DNA of 48,705 bases, from IMG/VR virus record IMGVR_UViG_3300030329_005201, positions 1-48,705 of that record; one strand, written 5' to 3'. The translations under genes were made by a program, and so were the position numbers. Positions 41,914-48,564 of the stretch are shown piece after piece. Every line of letters starts with the position of its first letter. Position 1 is the stretch's first letter. The DNA comes from a virus. The notes beneath the pieces are model-generated. The model was not told the DNA's origin, did not search any database, and saw nothing but the letters and a program-made list of their open reading frames with translations.

Positions 41914-42429
41914 ATGAATCCATCACAATATAAATCATTAGCTTTAAAAACACTAAACTCAGACCTAACTACCGAACAAAAAAGGTATAATGCACAGTTC
42001 GGCCTAGCTGCCGAGTATGGCGAACTCACTGATATCTTCAAAAAGCACCTATTTCAAAAACATGACCTAGATAAAGAAGCTTGTATTAAAGAAATCGGAG
42101 ACATTTTATGGTATTCAGCATTATGCTGTAGCGTCATGGACGCTAAATTAGATAAAATTGTAGCAGAAACGACATGGTCAACCAAAATCCCACTAGAAAG
42201 AAGCCTAGAAAAGACAATTATTGATACTTACTACGCTTTCCCCATAAATCTAACAAGCTATCCGGCGTTTTATGCTTCATTAAAGACGATGCTACTAGAT
42301 CTGGCGCGAATTGGTTCATACCTAGACACTACTCTTGAAGAAGCGGCTAAGAAAAATATTGAAAAACTTAACAAAAGATACAAAGGCGGAGCTTTTTCTA
42401 AAGAAAAAAGCATTTTTAGGAGTGAATAA
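41914..42429 (+). CDS. MazG-type nucleoside triphosphate pyrophosphohydrolase
   Basis: 171 residues from the ATG at 41914 (GGGAG upstream). The MazG metal-binding motifs are clear: FGLAAEYGELTDIFKKHLFQK (E-x-x-E type) followed by CIKEIGDILWYSALCC (E-x-x-D). In phages MazG-like enzymes cleave dNTPs or (p)ppGpp-related nucleotides and can prolong host metabolism. It follows another pyrophosphatase-fold gene by 5 nt and overlaps the next by TAATG, so all are co-translated. Confidence 0.85.
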   Translation: MNPSQYKSLALKTLNSDLTTEQKRYNAQFGLAAEYGELTDIFKKHLFQKHDLDKEACIKEIGDILWYSALCCSVMDAKLDKIVAETTWSTKIPLERSLEKTIIDTYYAFPINLTSYPAFYASLKTMLLDLARIGSYLDTTLEEAAKKNIEKLNKRYKGGAFSKEKSIFRSE

Positions 42430-42731
42430 TGCACTTAGTAGATAAAATATCAGATACATTAGCAGATTATGGTGAAATTCAAGCATCACGAACAACAGAC
42501 CAAGATATTCTTACATTTAGATTGTATAATGTAAGGAGTTTCCTGTCATTTATACAAAGCAAAAAGAAAAAGTCAAAGCTGTATCGAGGCTTTATGACAG
42601 ATATTATAAAAGATGCATTGATTTACTATATTTATAACAAATACCCTGAGGTTATACCTGAGGAGTTTAAATATGGTTTGACATGTAACGTCGAGTTAAA
42701 TACTCGTAAGGAGATTTATCCAGATGGATAG
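42429..42731 (+). CDS. Unknown protein (100 aa)
   Basis: Starts at the TAATG overlap with the MazG gene. The sequence is mixed (HLVDKISDTLADYGEIQASRTTDQDILTFRLYNVRSFLSFIQSKKKKSKLYRGFM...). A basic patch KKKKSK (about 45-50) may contact nucleic acid. No family recognised. Confidence 0.6.
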   Translation: MHLVDKISDTLADYGEIQASRTTDQDILTFRLYNVRSFLSFIQSKKKKSKLYRGFMTDIIKDALIYYIYNKYPEVIPEEFKYGLTCNVELNTRKEIYPDG

Positions 42732-43035
42732 TGCACTAAAAAAGATTCTTGAATCAGATATATCTGATGTCTCTAAAGTTATCTCCACCTTAGAATCCAG
42801 GTGGGAAATTGACTATATGACTAAAACAGCGGAGTTTAAATGCACTGACTATAGTCAGTATAGCATTAAATATATGATAATAGATCTAATATCTCTAACT
42901 AAACTAGAAATAAATGATATTTATTATCCAACTCCATCGCCGTTCTCTGCAATTTACAATAAAATATCCGACTATAGGGATAAAAAAGAGGCAGAGCTGC
43001 CTTCCACTGTAGAGACGCACACATTGTGGAATTAA
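42724..43035 (+). CDS. Unknown protein (103 aa)
   Basis: ATG at 42724, overlapping the previous gene by 8 nt, with AAGGAG upstream. Predicted helical then beta (LKKILESDISDVSKVISTLESRWEIDYM...). No motif. Together with its neighbour it fills the space between the nucleotide enzymes and the HAD phosphatase. Confidence 0.55.
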   Translation: MDSALKKILESDISDVSKVISTLESRWEIDYMTKTAEFKCTDYSQYSIKYMIIDLISLTKLEINDIYYPTPSPFSAIYNKISDYRDKKEAELPSTVETHTLWN

Positions 43036-43051
43036 ATGTATATGATATAGT

Positions 43052-43600
43052 ATGTTTATGGTCATTTTGCCGGAAACATCTATAAATAAACTATACGTAT
43101 TTGACTTTGATGATACCATAGTATCTAGTACTGCTAGAATAGTTGTTACAAAGAAAAATGGGCGGAAAGTCAAGCTTAAAGCCTCTGCTGCTAGAAAGTA
43201 TAATCTAGATGATGGCGATATAGTTGACGATTCTCAATTTGAATGTTCACCGCCAAAGGCCAAACTTATACCTCATGTGATATTAAAAGTGCTTAACCTA
43301 ATGCACTATCCATATGACCATGAGATTTTGATACTAACTGCACGCAAAAACAACAAACCAGTTACAGAGTTACTACAATCCTTCAACCTGGAAAGCATAC
43401 CTGTTCATGCAATAGGTGACTTTAAAGCTGAAGCTAAAGCTAAGTTTGTTGATGAATTACTGCATAAAAAAACATATCACGCACTCCATTTATACGAAGA
43501 TTCATTAAGTAATATTAAAGCTATTAGAAACGTATGTAGAAAGCATAAAATACCCTTCTACGGTACACTGGTAGATGTAGATTATGAGTATCTTCTTTAA
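43052..43600 (+). CDS. HAD-superfamily phosphatase (SAK/RNA-repair-like)
   Basis: 182 residues. LYVFDFDDTIVSST (about 14-27) is HAD motif I with the nucleophile Asp. ILILTARKNNKPV (about 91-103) is motif II, and LHLYEDSLSNIKAI (about 147-160) is motif III/IV. The ARK-type motif II and length fit the swiss-army-knife RNA-repair-type HAD group and polynucleotide 3'-phosphatases. It could repair nucleic-acid ends; no kinase or ligase partner is visible in the window. Second Met at 43058 is an alternative start. Confidence 0.8.
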   Translation: MFMVILPETSINKLYVFDFDDTIVSSTARIVVTKKNGRKVKLKASAARKYNLDDGDIVDDSQFECSPPKAKLIPHVILKVLNLMHYPYDHEILILTARKNNKPVTELLQSFNLESIPVHAIGDFKAEAKAKFVDELLHKKTYHALHLYEDSLSNIKAIRNVCRKHKIPFYGTLVDVDYEYLL

Positions 43601-44156
43601 AATAGTCTATTGCTTAATTATACCACTAGCTAAATACTGGTACGCACTAACTATGTACTTTACCCGGATGAAGTCCATAGTGCTACCTATCCACCCTACA
43701 ACTCTATCAATAATCCGTTCATTAAAATGGGGTCGGATGTATAAAAAAGACCCTTTGAACGGCAAATTTGATATCTTATATCATCCAACCAAAATACAGA
43801 ATAACATTAATAAGCTAAATAAAATTGGCGATTGTGATGATCACGCAATCTATTGGTGCACAAACATGCTTAGGGGCGGAGTGCCTAAACTATGCAAAAA
43901 AACGTGGTTCTCGTTCTATACCATGAGAAAAGAAGACGGCAGCTACGCTTCACATGCGATTTGTGTTTATACAGCAAACTCAACGTTTTATTTCGCTGAT
44001 TACAATATCCCGATTGAATGTAAATCCATCAAACAAGCTTTTGAAATAAGCTCTAAACAAAGAAAGGCATCATTTATATGTGGTTATGCTATTGAAGTAA
44101 CTAGCATAGACCTAGATTACACACCTAAATTCGGTAAAGGAATACTTATATTATGA
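43584..44156 (+). CDS. Transglutaminase-like Cys-His-Asp protein with N-terminal membrane segment
   Basis: 190 residues. The N-terminus IFFKIVYCLIIPLAKYWYALTMYF (3-26) is a hydrophobic anchor. The catalytic triad pattern is visible: KIGDCDDHAIYWCTNML (Cys84), YASHAICVY (His124) and YFADYNIP (Asp139), the layout of transglutaminase/cysteine peptidase folds. It may crosslink or cleave proteins at the membrane. It overlaps the HAD gene by 17 nt and the MopE-vWA gene by the ATGA at 44153, so it is the first member of the exported-protein string. Confidence 0.75.
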   Translation: MSIFFKIVYCLIIPLAKYWYALTMYFTRMKSIVLPIHPTTLSIIRSLKWGRMYKKDPLNGKFDILYHPTKIQNNINKLNKIGDCDDHAIYWCTNMLRGGVPKLCKKTWFSFYTMRKEDGSYASHAICVYTANSTFYFADYNIPIECKSIKQAFEISSKQRKASFICGYAIEVTSIDLDYTPKFGKGILIL

Positions 44157-46075
44157 GATACATGTATATAATTTTCTTATCCCTAATGTGTTGCTCAGAT
44201 GGCGAGATTATAAAAAATGGCCAAGGGTCGGATTCTGGGGAGGAAGATATATACATTTGTGAAGTCGGAGAGTTCTATGAGTGTGATTATGGTTTTAATA
44301 CCGGAGAATGCCAAAAACCTATTAAGTACTGCTTTGGTACATTTTGGGGCGAGTGTGTAGGCGGCGTTACTGCTACTGATGAGCTTTGCGATGGTCTTGA
44401 TAATGACTGCGATGAACGCATAGATGAAGGCACATTAAACGGATGTGGTCTATGTGGTCCTACCCCTATTGAATTATGTAACGACATTGATGATGACTGT
44501 GACGGAGCAACCGACGAAGGATTTAGGTTCAACGATGATATTTGCAATGGTATCGACGATGACTGTGACGGAGCAATAGACGAGGGTTGGAGCAAACGAC
44601 TATCATGTTTACCGGAAGGTGGGACGGGAGATTGGATTTCTTATGAAGAAAACTCTGGTTGTCATTATGGTTGGCGTTTATGCATAGAGGGCGATTTTAC
44701 AGATTGTTTTGATTATCAGGGACCAGTCCCTGAAGTTTGTAATGGAATCGATGATGACTGTGATAGTCAAGTAGATGAAGTAGTTATCAGTGAACCTTGT
44801 GGAGTAAATGATGTTGGACAATGTGAGTATGGAAGCTTCCTATGCATAGATACTGAAATGCTTTGCCATGGCGTAATCCTTCCGGAAAATGAAGTATGTG
44901 ATGGCATCGATAACGACTGTGACGGCATTACTGACGAAGGCTTAATAAGAGAATGTGAGACCGCTTGCGAAGTCGGTATAGAAACATGCTTTAATGGGAA
45001 TTGGCGAAATTGCACAGCCTCTAGTCCTACTACTGAAATATGCAATAATTTTGATGATGATTGTGATGGCGATGTAGATGAAGATCTTGATTGTCCTTGT
45101 AATGTAGGTGATCATACCATATGTATTAATGAACCTTGTGGTTATGGCATTCAATACTGTACTGAAGATTTAGTTTGGTCTGATTGTGAAGGTAATGTTC
45201 CTTCAAATGAGCTATGTAACGACCATGATGATGACTGCGACCTTGCCGTTGATGAGGCTTTAGTTAGAGACTGTTATGATGGACCAGTAGGGACAATAGA
45301 TATTGCACATTGTGAAGGAGGTAGTTCTACTTGCTTCCGTGGCCATTGGCTGCAGTGTATAGACCAGTCTTTACCTGAGGATGAAATATGTGATGGTATA
45401 GATAATGATTGTGATGGAAATGTCGATAATATGGAAAGATACTTTGAAAAAGTAGACTTCATATTTGCAATAGATGTTTCAGGAAGCATGAACTCTACCA
45501 TAGAAAGTGCTAAAGATGCATTAGAACTTTATGTAGCATCATTTACCGGAACAGAACATTTATTTGGATTAGTTATATTTGGTGAAATAGATGTACCACA
45601 CAGTACAGAGGCTGGCGCGGGGAGATTATTATCACAACCAAGTTCCATTGCGGACTTTATAACTGCCCTAGAAGACCTACCGGGTGATGGAGGCATCGAA
45701 CCTTCATTAGATGTTGTTTATGACTTAGCTAGTCCGGAAAATCCTTTACAAATAAACTGGCGAAATAATGCCACACCTATCATAGTCCTAATTACTGATG
45801 AAATTGCTCAATCAAACAGGAGTTTAGATAATACAACCGTATATAATCAAATACATCCATGCCAACTCCCTGGTTGTAATAGTGCTACAAATATTAACTG
45901 GGTTGATAATGACCCATTAGAAGTATTTATTATCACTGATAGACAGTTCTTTACCGCTTGGGAACAAATCGTTCCTATTGATAAACAAAGGGTATATAAC
46001 CTGGATTTCTTAAATCCAGGTCAATTTGATGTAGAAATTGAACTTATATTCTCTGAGGCATGTGTAGGAGGTTAA
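44153..46075 (+). CDS. Exported MopE-repeat and von Willebrand A domain protein
   Basis: 640 residues. The N-terminus YMYIIFLSLMCCSDGE resembles a short export or lipoprotein signal. Eight copies of the MopE-type Cys/Asp motif (C-D/N-G-x-D-N/D-D-C-D-x-x-x-D-E) start near residues 79, 109, 131, 196, 249, 297, 355 and 413; they are disulfide-bonded metal-binding repeats. Then VDFIFAIDVSGSMNST (about 434-449) begins a vWA domain with an intact MIDAS DxSxS, and VLITDE is a later core strand. Such proteins are surface adhesins or sensors in Myxococcota and relatives; in a phage this is rare. It precedes the protease gene by one base. Confidence 0.85.
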   Translation: MRYMYIIFLSLMCCSDGEIIKNGQGSDSGEEDIYICEVGEFYECDYGFNTGECQKPIKYCFGTFWGECVGGVTATDELCDGLDNDCDERIDEGTLNGCGLCGPTPIELCNDIDDDCDGATDEGFRFNDDICNGIDDDCDGAIDEGWSKRLSCLPEGGTGDWISYEENSGCHYGWRLCIEGDFTDCFDYQGPVPEVCNGIDDDCDSQVDEVVISEPCGVNDVGQCEYGSFLCIDTEMLCHGVILPENEVCDGIDNDCDGITDEGLIRECETACEVGIETCFNGNWRNCTASSPTTEICNNFDDDCDGDVDEDLDCPCNVGDHTICINEPCGYGIQYCTEDLVWSDCEGNVPSNELCNDHDDDCDLAVDEALVRDCYDGPVGTIDIAHCEGGSSTCFRGHWLQCIDQSLPEDEICDGIDNDCDGNVDNMERYFEKVDFIFAIDVSGSMNSTIESAKDALELYVASFTGTEHLFGLVIFGEIDVPHSTEAGAGRLLSQPSSIADFITALEDLPGDGGIEPSLDVVYDLASPENPLQINWRNNATPIIVLITDEIAQSNRSLDNTTVYNQIHPCQLPGCNSATNINWVDNDPLEVFIITDRQFFTAWEQIVPIDKQRVYNLDFLNPGQFDVEIELIFSEACVGG

Positions 46076-46076
46076 A

Positions 46077-46796
46077 TTGAAATATGGAATGTTCTTATTA
46101 AGCATAATTTTATTATCATCTTGCATATCATATACACCCGCACCTAGACCAATATCTTTAGTGGCTAAATCATTTATATCTATTGAAGAAAAAACAACCT
46201 ACACAGTGTGTAAAGACAAAACTTGCACAATTAAAATAAGTGAATCACTTTCCGGAGGATTTGTAGTCGGACAATCAAAAGAAGGTAGTATTGCACTAAT
46301 GACGGCACATGCCTGCGACCCAGATGTAGGACCTTTCACATTAAAAACCACTGAAATAAAAGCATTTGATTATAATAGTGTCCAATATGATACTGAAATA
46401 TTAAAAATAATGAGAGGAATAGATACTTGTGTCATACTTGTAAAAGATGCTAATTTACCTCAACTATATATGGCAAGATCAGCCCCAAAAATTGGTGATG
46501 AGGTATTTACAGTATCCACCCCACATGGTATTAGAAGCACAAATATGATCCCACTATTTAGTGGGTATTATTCAGGACTTGATAAAGAACTTAATATGGA
46601 TGTTTATACTCTTCCAGTAGACTCTGGATCTAGTGGCGGACCAATACTTGATAAAAATGGACATGTACTAGGACTAGTCAGTAAAAAACCTAATTTCTTT
46701 GAACATATACTATACTCGCCTAGATACGGTATAGTTAACCTTATCTATAACTTGTTTAAAAATGGAATCACAGATAAAAACAAAAACAGCATTTAA
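46077..46796 (+). CDS. Trypsin-like serine protease lipoprotein (TTG start)
   Basis: TTG at 46077 has a perfect GGAGG at 5-nt spacing, so it is taken as start; an in-frame ATG at 46089 is the alternative. LLSIILLSSC with Cys16 is a lipobox. The S1 triad is visible: TAHAC (His78), GIDTCVILV (Asp116) and VDSGSSGGP (Ser186), with PVD-x-G-x-S-G-G-P typical of trypsin/HtrA folds. 239 residues, only one domain, no PDZ. It is predicted to be exported and anchored to the membrane. A host or virion target is unknown. Confidence 0.85.
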   Translation: MKYGMFLLSIILLSSCISYTPAPRPISLVAKSFISIEEKTTYTVCKDKTCTIKISESLSGGFVVGQSKEGSIALMTAHACDPDVGPFTLKTTEIKAFDYNSVQYDTEILKIMRGIDTCVILVKDANLPQLYMARSAPKIGDEVFTVSTPHGIRSTNMIPLFSGYYSGLDKELNMDVYTLPVDSGSSGGPILDKNGHVLGLVSKKPNFFEHILYSPRYGIVNLIYNLFKNGITDKNKNSI

Positions 46797-47022
46797 AGAA
46801 CTTATACTAGCCTTCTACTCTATTAATAACTACTCTAAAGTCGCTGCTATTACATTTTTTCTAGCAAAACTTCAATTCATGATAACACTACTAGCTATGA
46901 TTATATCAGCTTATGCTGCACTTATCTGCTGGACCATTTACACCACGTTTGTATGGACTTCAATTGTATCTGCTACACTAGGATGGATAAAACAAAATAA
47001 TGATAGAATACCTGAAAACTAG
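46762..47022 (+). CDS. Small two-helix membrane protein
   Basis: 86 residues from the ATG at 46762, overlapping the protease gene by 35 nt. Two hydrophobic helices are visible (KVAAITFFLAKLQFMITLLAMIISAYAALICW and TTFVWTSIVSATLGWI). It has no motif, but its place between two exported proteins suggests an anchor or export helper. Confidence 0.6.
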   Translation: MESQIKTKTAFKELILAFYSINNYSKVAAITFFLAKLQFMITLLAMIISAYAALICWTIYTTFVWTSIVSATLGWIKQNNDRIPEN

Positions 47023-47725
47023 ATTAGGAATCATAATAGTCTCAGTTATTATAGCTGTCGCTATCTTCATCCATAAAAATAAAACCTTTGCACAATGCCC
47101 AGATAATATGGTGAAAATCAATGAATTCTGTATTGATAAATATGAAGCACCTAATAAAAAAGGCGCTTTTCCACTCATCATGTTTAGCAAAATACAAGCC
47201 GAAAAATGGTGCAAGTATAGAAATAAACGATTATGCTTTGATGATGAATGGACTAGAGCATGTCAAGGTCCCAATAACTACCCTTACCCCTACGGTAATA
47301 AACTAGTTAAAGGACAATGTAATGATAACCAAATAGGACTGTTTAGGAATATTGACGCACATAAACAACACTATTGGCCGGAACATATATCCTCATCCAT
47401 ATATGTACAATACTATGAACAACAATATAACCTAGCTAAAGCATACTCCTCACACGCATCCACATCTGCTGACTATATTGACTTCCTATATAAAGCCAAA
47501 CCTAGTGGACACAAAACTACATGCAAATCCCATGAAGGCGTTTATGACCTAATGGGCAATGTAGAAGAATGGACGCAAAGAAGACACCATACCCGGAAAA
47601 ACTTTACTGGTAAACTTAAAGGTAGATTCTGGGCCGAATCATACTCATGTAATCAATCTGTAACAAACCACGCAGATGGATTCAATATGTATGAAACTGG
47701 ATTTAGATGCTGTGCAGACTTATGA
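47000..47725 (+). CDS. Membrane-anchored formylglycine-enzyme-fold (FGE/SUMF1) protein
   Basis: 241 residues. The TM helix LGIIIVSVIIAVAIFI (9-24) is followed by the FGE-sulfatase domain: CPDNMVKINEFCIDKYEAP, AEKWCKYRNKRLCFDDEWTRACQG, YPYPYGN, GVYDLMGNVEEWT and the terminal YETGFRCCADL. In classical FGE two cysteines five residues apart are essential. Here ESYSCNQSV keeps the first, but the second position appears to be Thr. The fold could therefore be structural or binding rather than enzymatic; it is shared with C-type-lectin variable proteins. It overlaps the membrane protein gene by 23 nt. Confidence 0.75.
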   Translation: MIEYLKTRLGIIIVSVIIAVAIFIHKNKTFAQCPDNMVKINEFCIDKYEAPNKKGAFPLIMFSKIQAEKWCKYRNKRLCFDDEWTRACQGPNNYPYPYGNKLVKGQCNDNQIGLFRNIDAHKQHYWPEHISSSIYVQYYEQQYNLAKAYSSHASTSADYIDFLYKAKPSGHKTTCKSHEGVYDLMGNVEEWTQRRHHTRKNFTGKLKGRFWAESYSCNQSVTNHADGFNMYETGFRCCADL

Positions 47726-47904
47726 AAAAATTTAATGTAGAACAAAAAGATATTGAAGAATATACTAAAAAATGCAGAAAAGCAAAACTGTCATATGAAG
47801 ACATTATTGAATATATGCTTATCTGGAAACAAGAAGCAAATTACTGGAAGTTTATGTGCAAACTAGAACAATTACGCAATAAAGAAAAACAGGAAGACTC
47901 ATGA
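47722..47904 (+). CDS. Small helical protein, first of a tandem paralog pair
   Basis: 60 residues from the ATG at 47722 (ATGA overlap with the FGE gene stop). It reads KKFNVEQKDIEEYTKKCRKAKLSYEDIIEYMLIWKQEANYWKFMCKLEQL... The DI..Y.K....SY..I.E.ML....YW..M pattern is repeated in the next gene. Role unknown; helix and charge pattern suit a small regulator or partner protein. Confidence 0.65.
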   Translation: MKKFNVEQKDIEEYTKKCRKAKLSYEDIIEYMLIWKQEANYWKFMCKLEQLRNKEKQEDS

Positions 47905-48086
47905 AAAAAATTACTAACCGTGATATAAAAAACTATGTAAAAGAACTTAAAGATAATAACTACTCTTATAGACAAATAGCAGAAATGCTTATGTACTACC
48001 GGATACAAACACAATACTGGCAAAAAATGGCTGAATCACTTAATGAAAAAATTACTACACTAGAAACTACTAATAAAACAACATAA
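47901..48086 (+). CDS. Small helical protein, second of a tandem paralog pair
   Basis: 61 residues starting at the ATG at 47901, overlapping the preceding TGA by 4 nt. It reads KKITNRDIKNYVKELKDNNYSYRQIAEMLMYYRIQTQYWQKMAESLNEKI..., aligning along its length with its neighbour. This indicates a recent or maintained duplication. The stop TAA at 48084-48086 is followed at once by the first TGTCCGTAATT repeat. Confidence 0.65.
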   Translation: MKKITNRDIKNYVKELKDNNYSYRQIAEMLMYYRIQTQYWQKMAESLNEKITTLETTNKTT

Positions 48087-48148
48087 TGTCCGTAATTCCA
48101 TAAAATCTATAATTTTTTAATGTCCGTAATTATCTATTGTCCGTAATT
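48087..48148. repeat. Three direct TGTCCGTAATT repeats
   Basis: The 11-mer occurs at 48087-48097, 48121-48131 and 48138-48148, with start-to-start distances of 34 and 17 bp, both multiples of 17. It begins right behind the last gene's stop codon. Arrays of short TGT-starting repeats with this kind of spacing form transposase-binding ends of Tn7/Mu-like elements, and iterons look similar. Only this side is visible; no transposase is in the window. Confidence 0.6.
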
Positions 48149-48169
48149 TTGAAATTTTTAATAAAATCG

Positions 48170-48246
48170 GTTATTAGGTGCGGTGCCATTGGCTCGCAAT
48201 AACGGCTTAAGTGTCGCATTAGACTAGCTAATTTGACACTTAAGCC
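48170..48246. repeat. Inverted repeats (GTTATT/AATAAC and GGCTTAAGTGTC/GACACTTAAGCC)
   Basis: GTTATT (48170-48175) with AATAAC (48198-48203), then a perfect 12-bp pair GGCTTAAGTGTC (48204-48215) and GACACTTAAGCC (48235-48246) with nested ATTAG/CTAAT. Lies downstream of the minus-strand ORF, so it could terminate it. A recombination site is an alternative; I could not match dif or attC consensus. Confidence 0.5.
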
Positions 48247-48258
48247 ATTAAAGCAGTA

Positions 48259-48465
48259 TCATCGCAATATTAGGTCGACTGCGTTATACTTGCTGAAAAT
48301 TTCAATCCGTTCTCGTTTCAAATTTTCGCGGATCTTGCTGTTTTCTTTTTCAATGAAGATGGCGAATTTTTCAAGCCCGAGATCCACTAACAAGCACGTC
48401 TCTTGTTCATTGCTTTCTTTTAATAGATTCAGCACTATTTGCGCGTTTCTGCTCAAGTTTGACAT
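48259..48465 (-). CDS. Small unknown protein on the minus strand (68 aa)
   Basis: The ATG at 48465 has AAGGAT upstream and is preferred over the first in-frame ATG, which gives 30 extra residues. It starts MSNLSRNAQIVLNLLKES..., with a charged C-terminus (KENSKIRENLKRERIEIFSKYNA). Its surroundings have higher GC (28 of 60 in 48181-48240 against 19 of 60 in 48001-48060) and opposite orientation to the phage block, so it may belong to another element or host sequence. No function is assigned. Confidence 0.5.
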   Translation of the reverse strand: MSNLSRNAQIVLNLLKESNEQETCLLVDLGLEKFAIFIEKENSKIRENLKRERIEIFSKYNAVDLILR

Positions 48466-48564
48466 TGGGTTATCCTTTTTTTGTGGTGTTGATCGGATAA
48501 AAGCCCAGTGTATTTTTTGACAGGTTTTTTTATGATCTATTATGCAGGGTTTCAATTAACTTGA

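Noticed and set aside
44287-45501. Minus-strand Ser/Pro/Gln-rich ORFs opposite the MopE protein
   Set aside because: Repeat-driven antisense shadows of the Cys/Asp motif codons.
47000-47725. Diversity-generating retroelement target
   Set aside because: The FGE fold is used by such targets, but there is no reverse transcriptase or template repeat in the window, so the claim is not supported.
48170-48246. Integron attC or Xer dif site
   Set aside because: The inverted repeats do not contain the RYYYAAC/GTTRRRY pair or a convincing XerC/XerD core.
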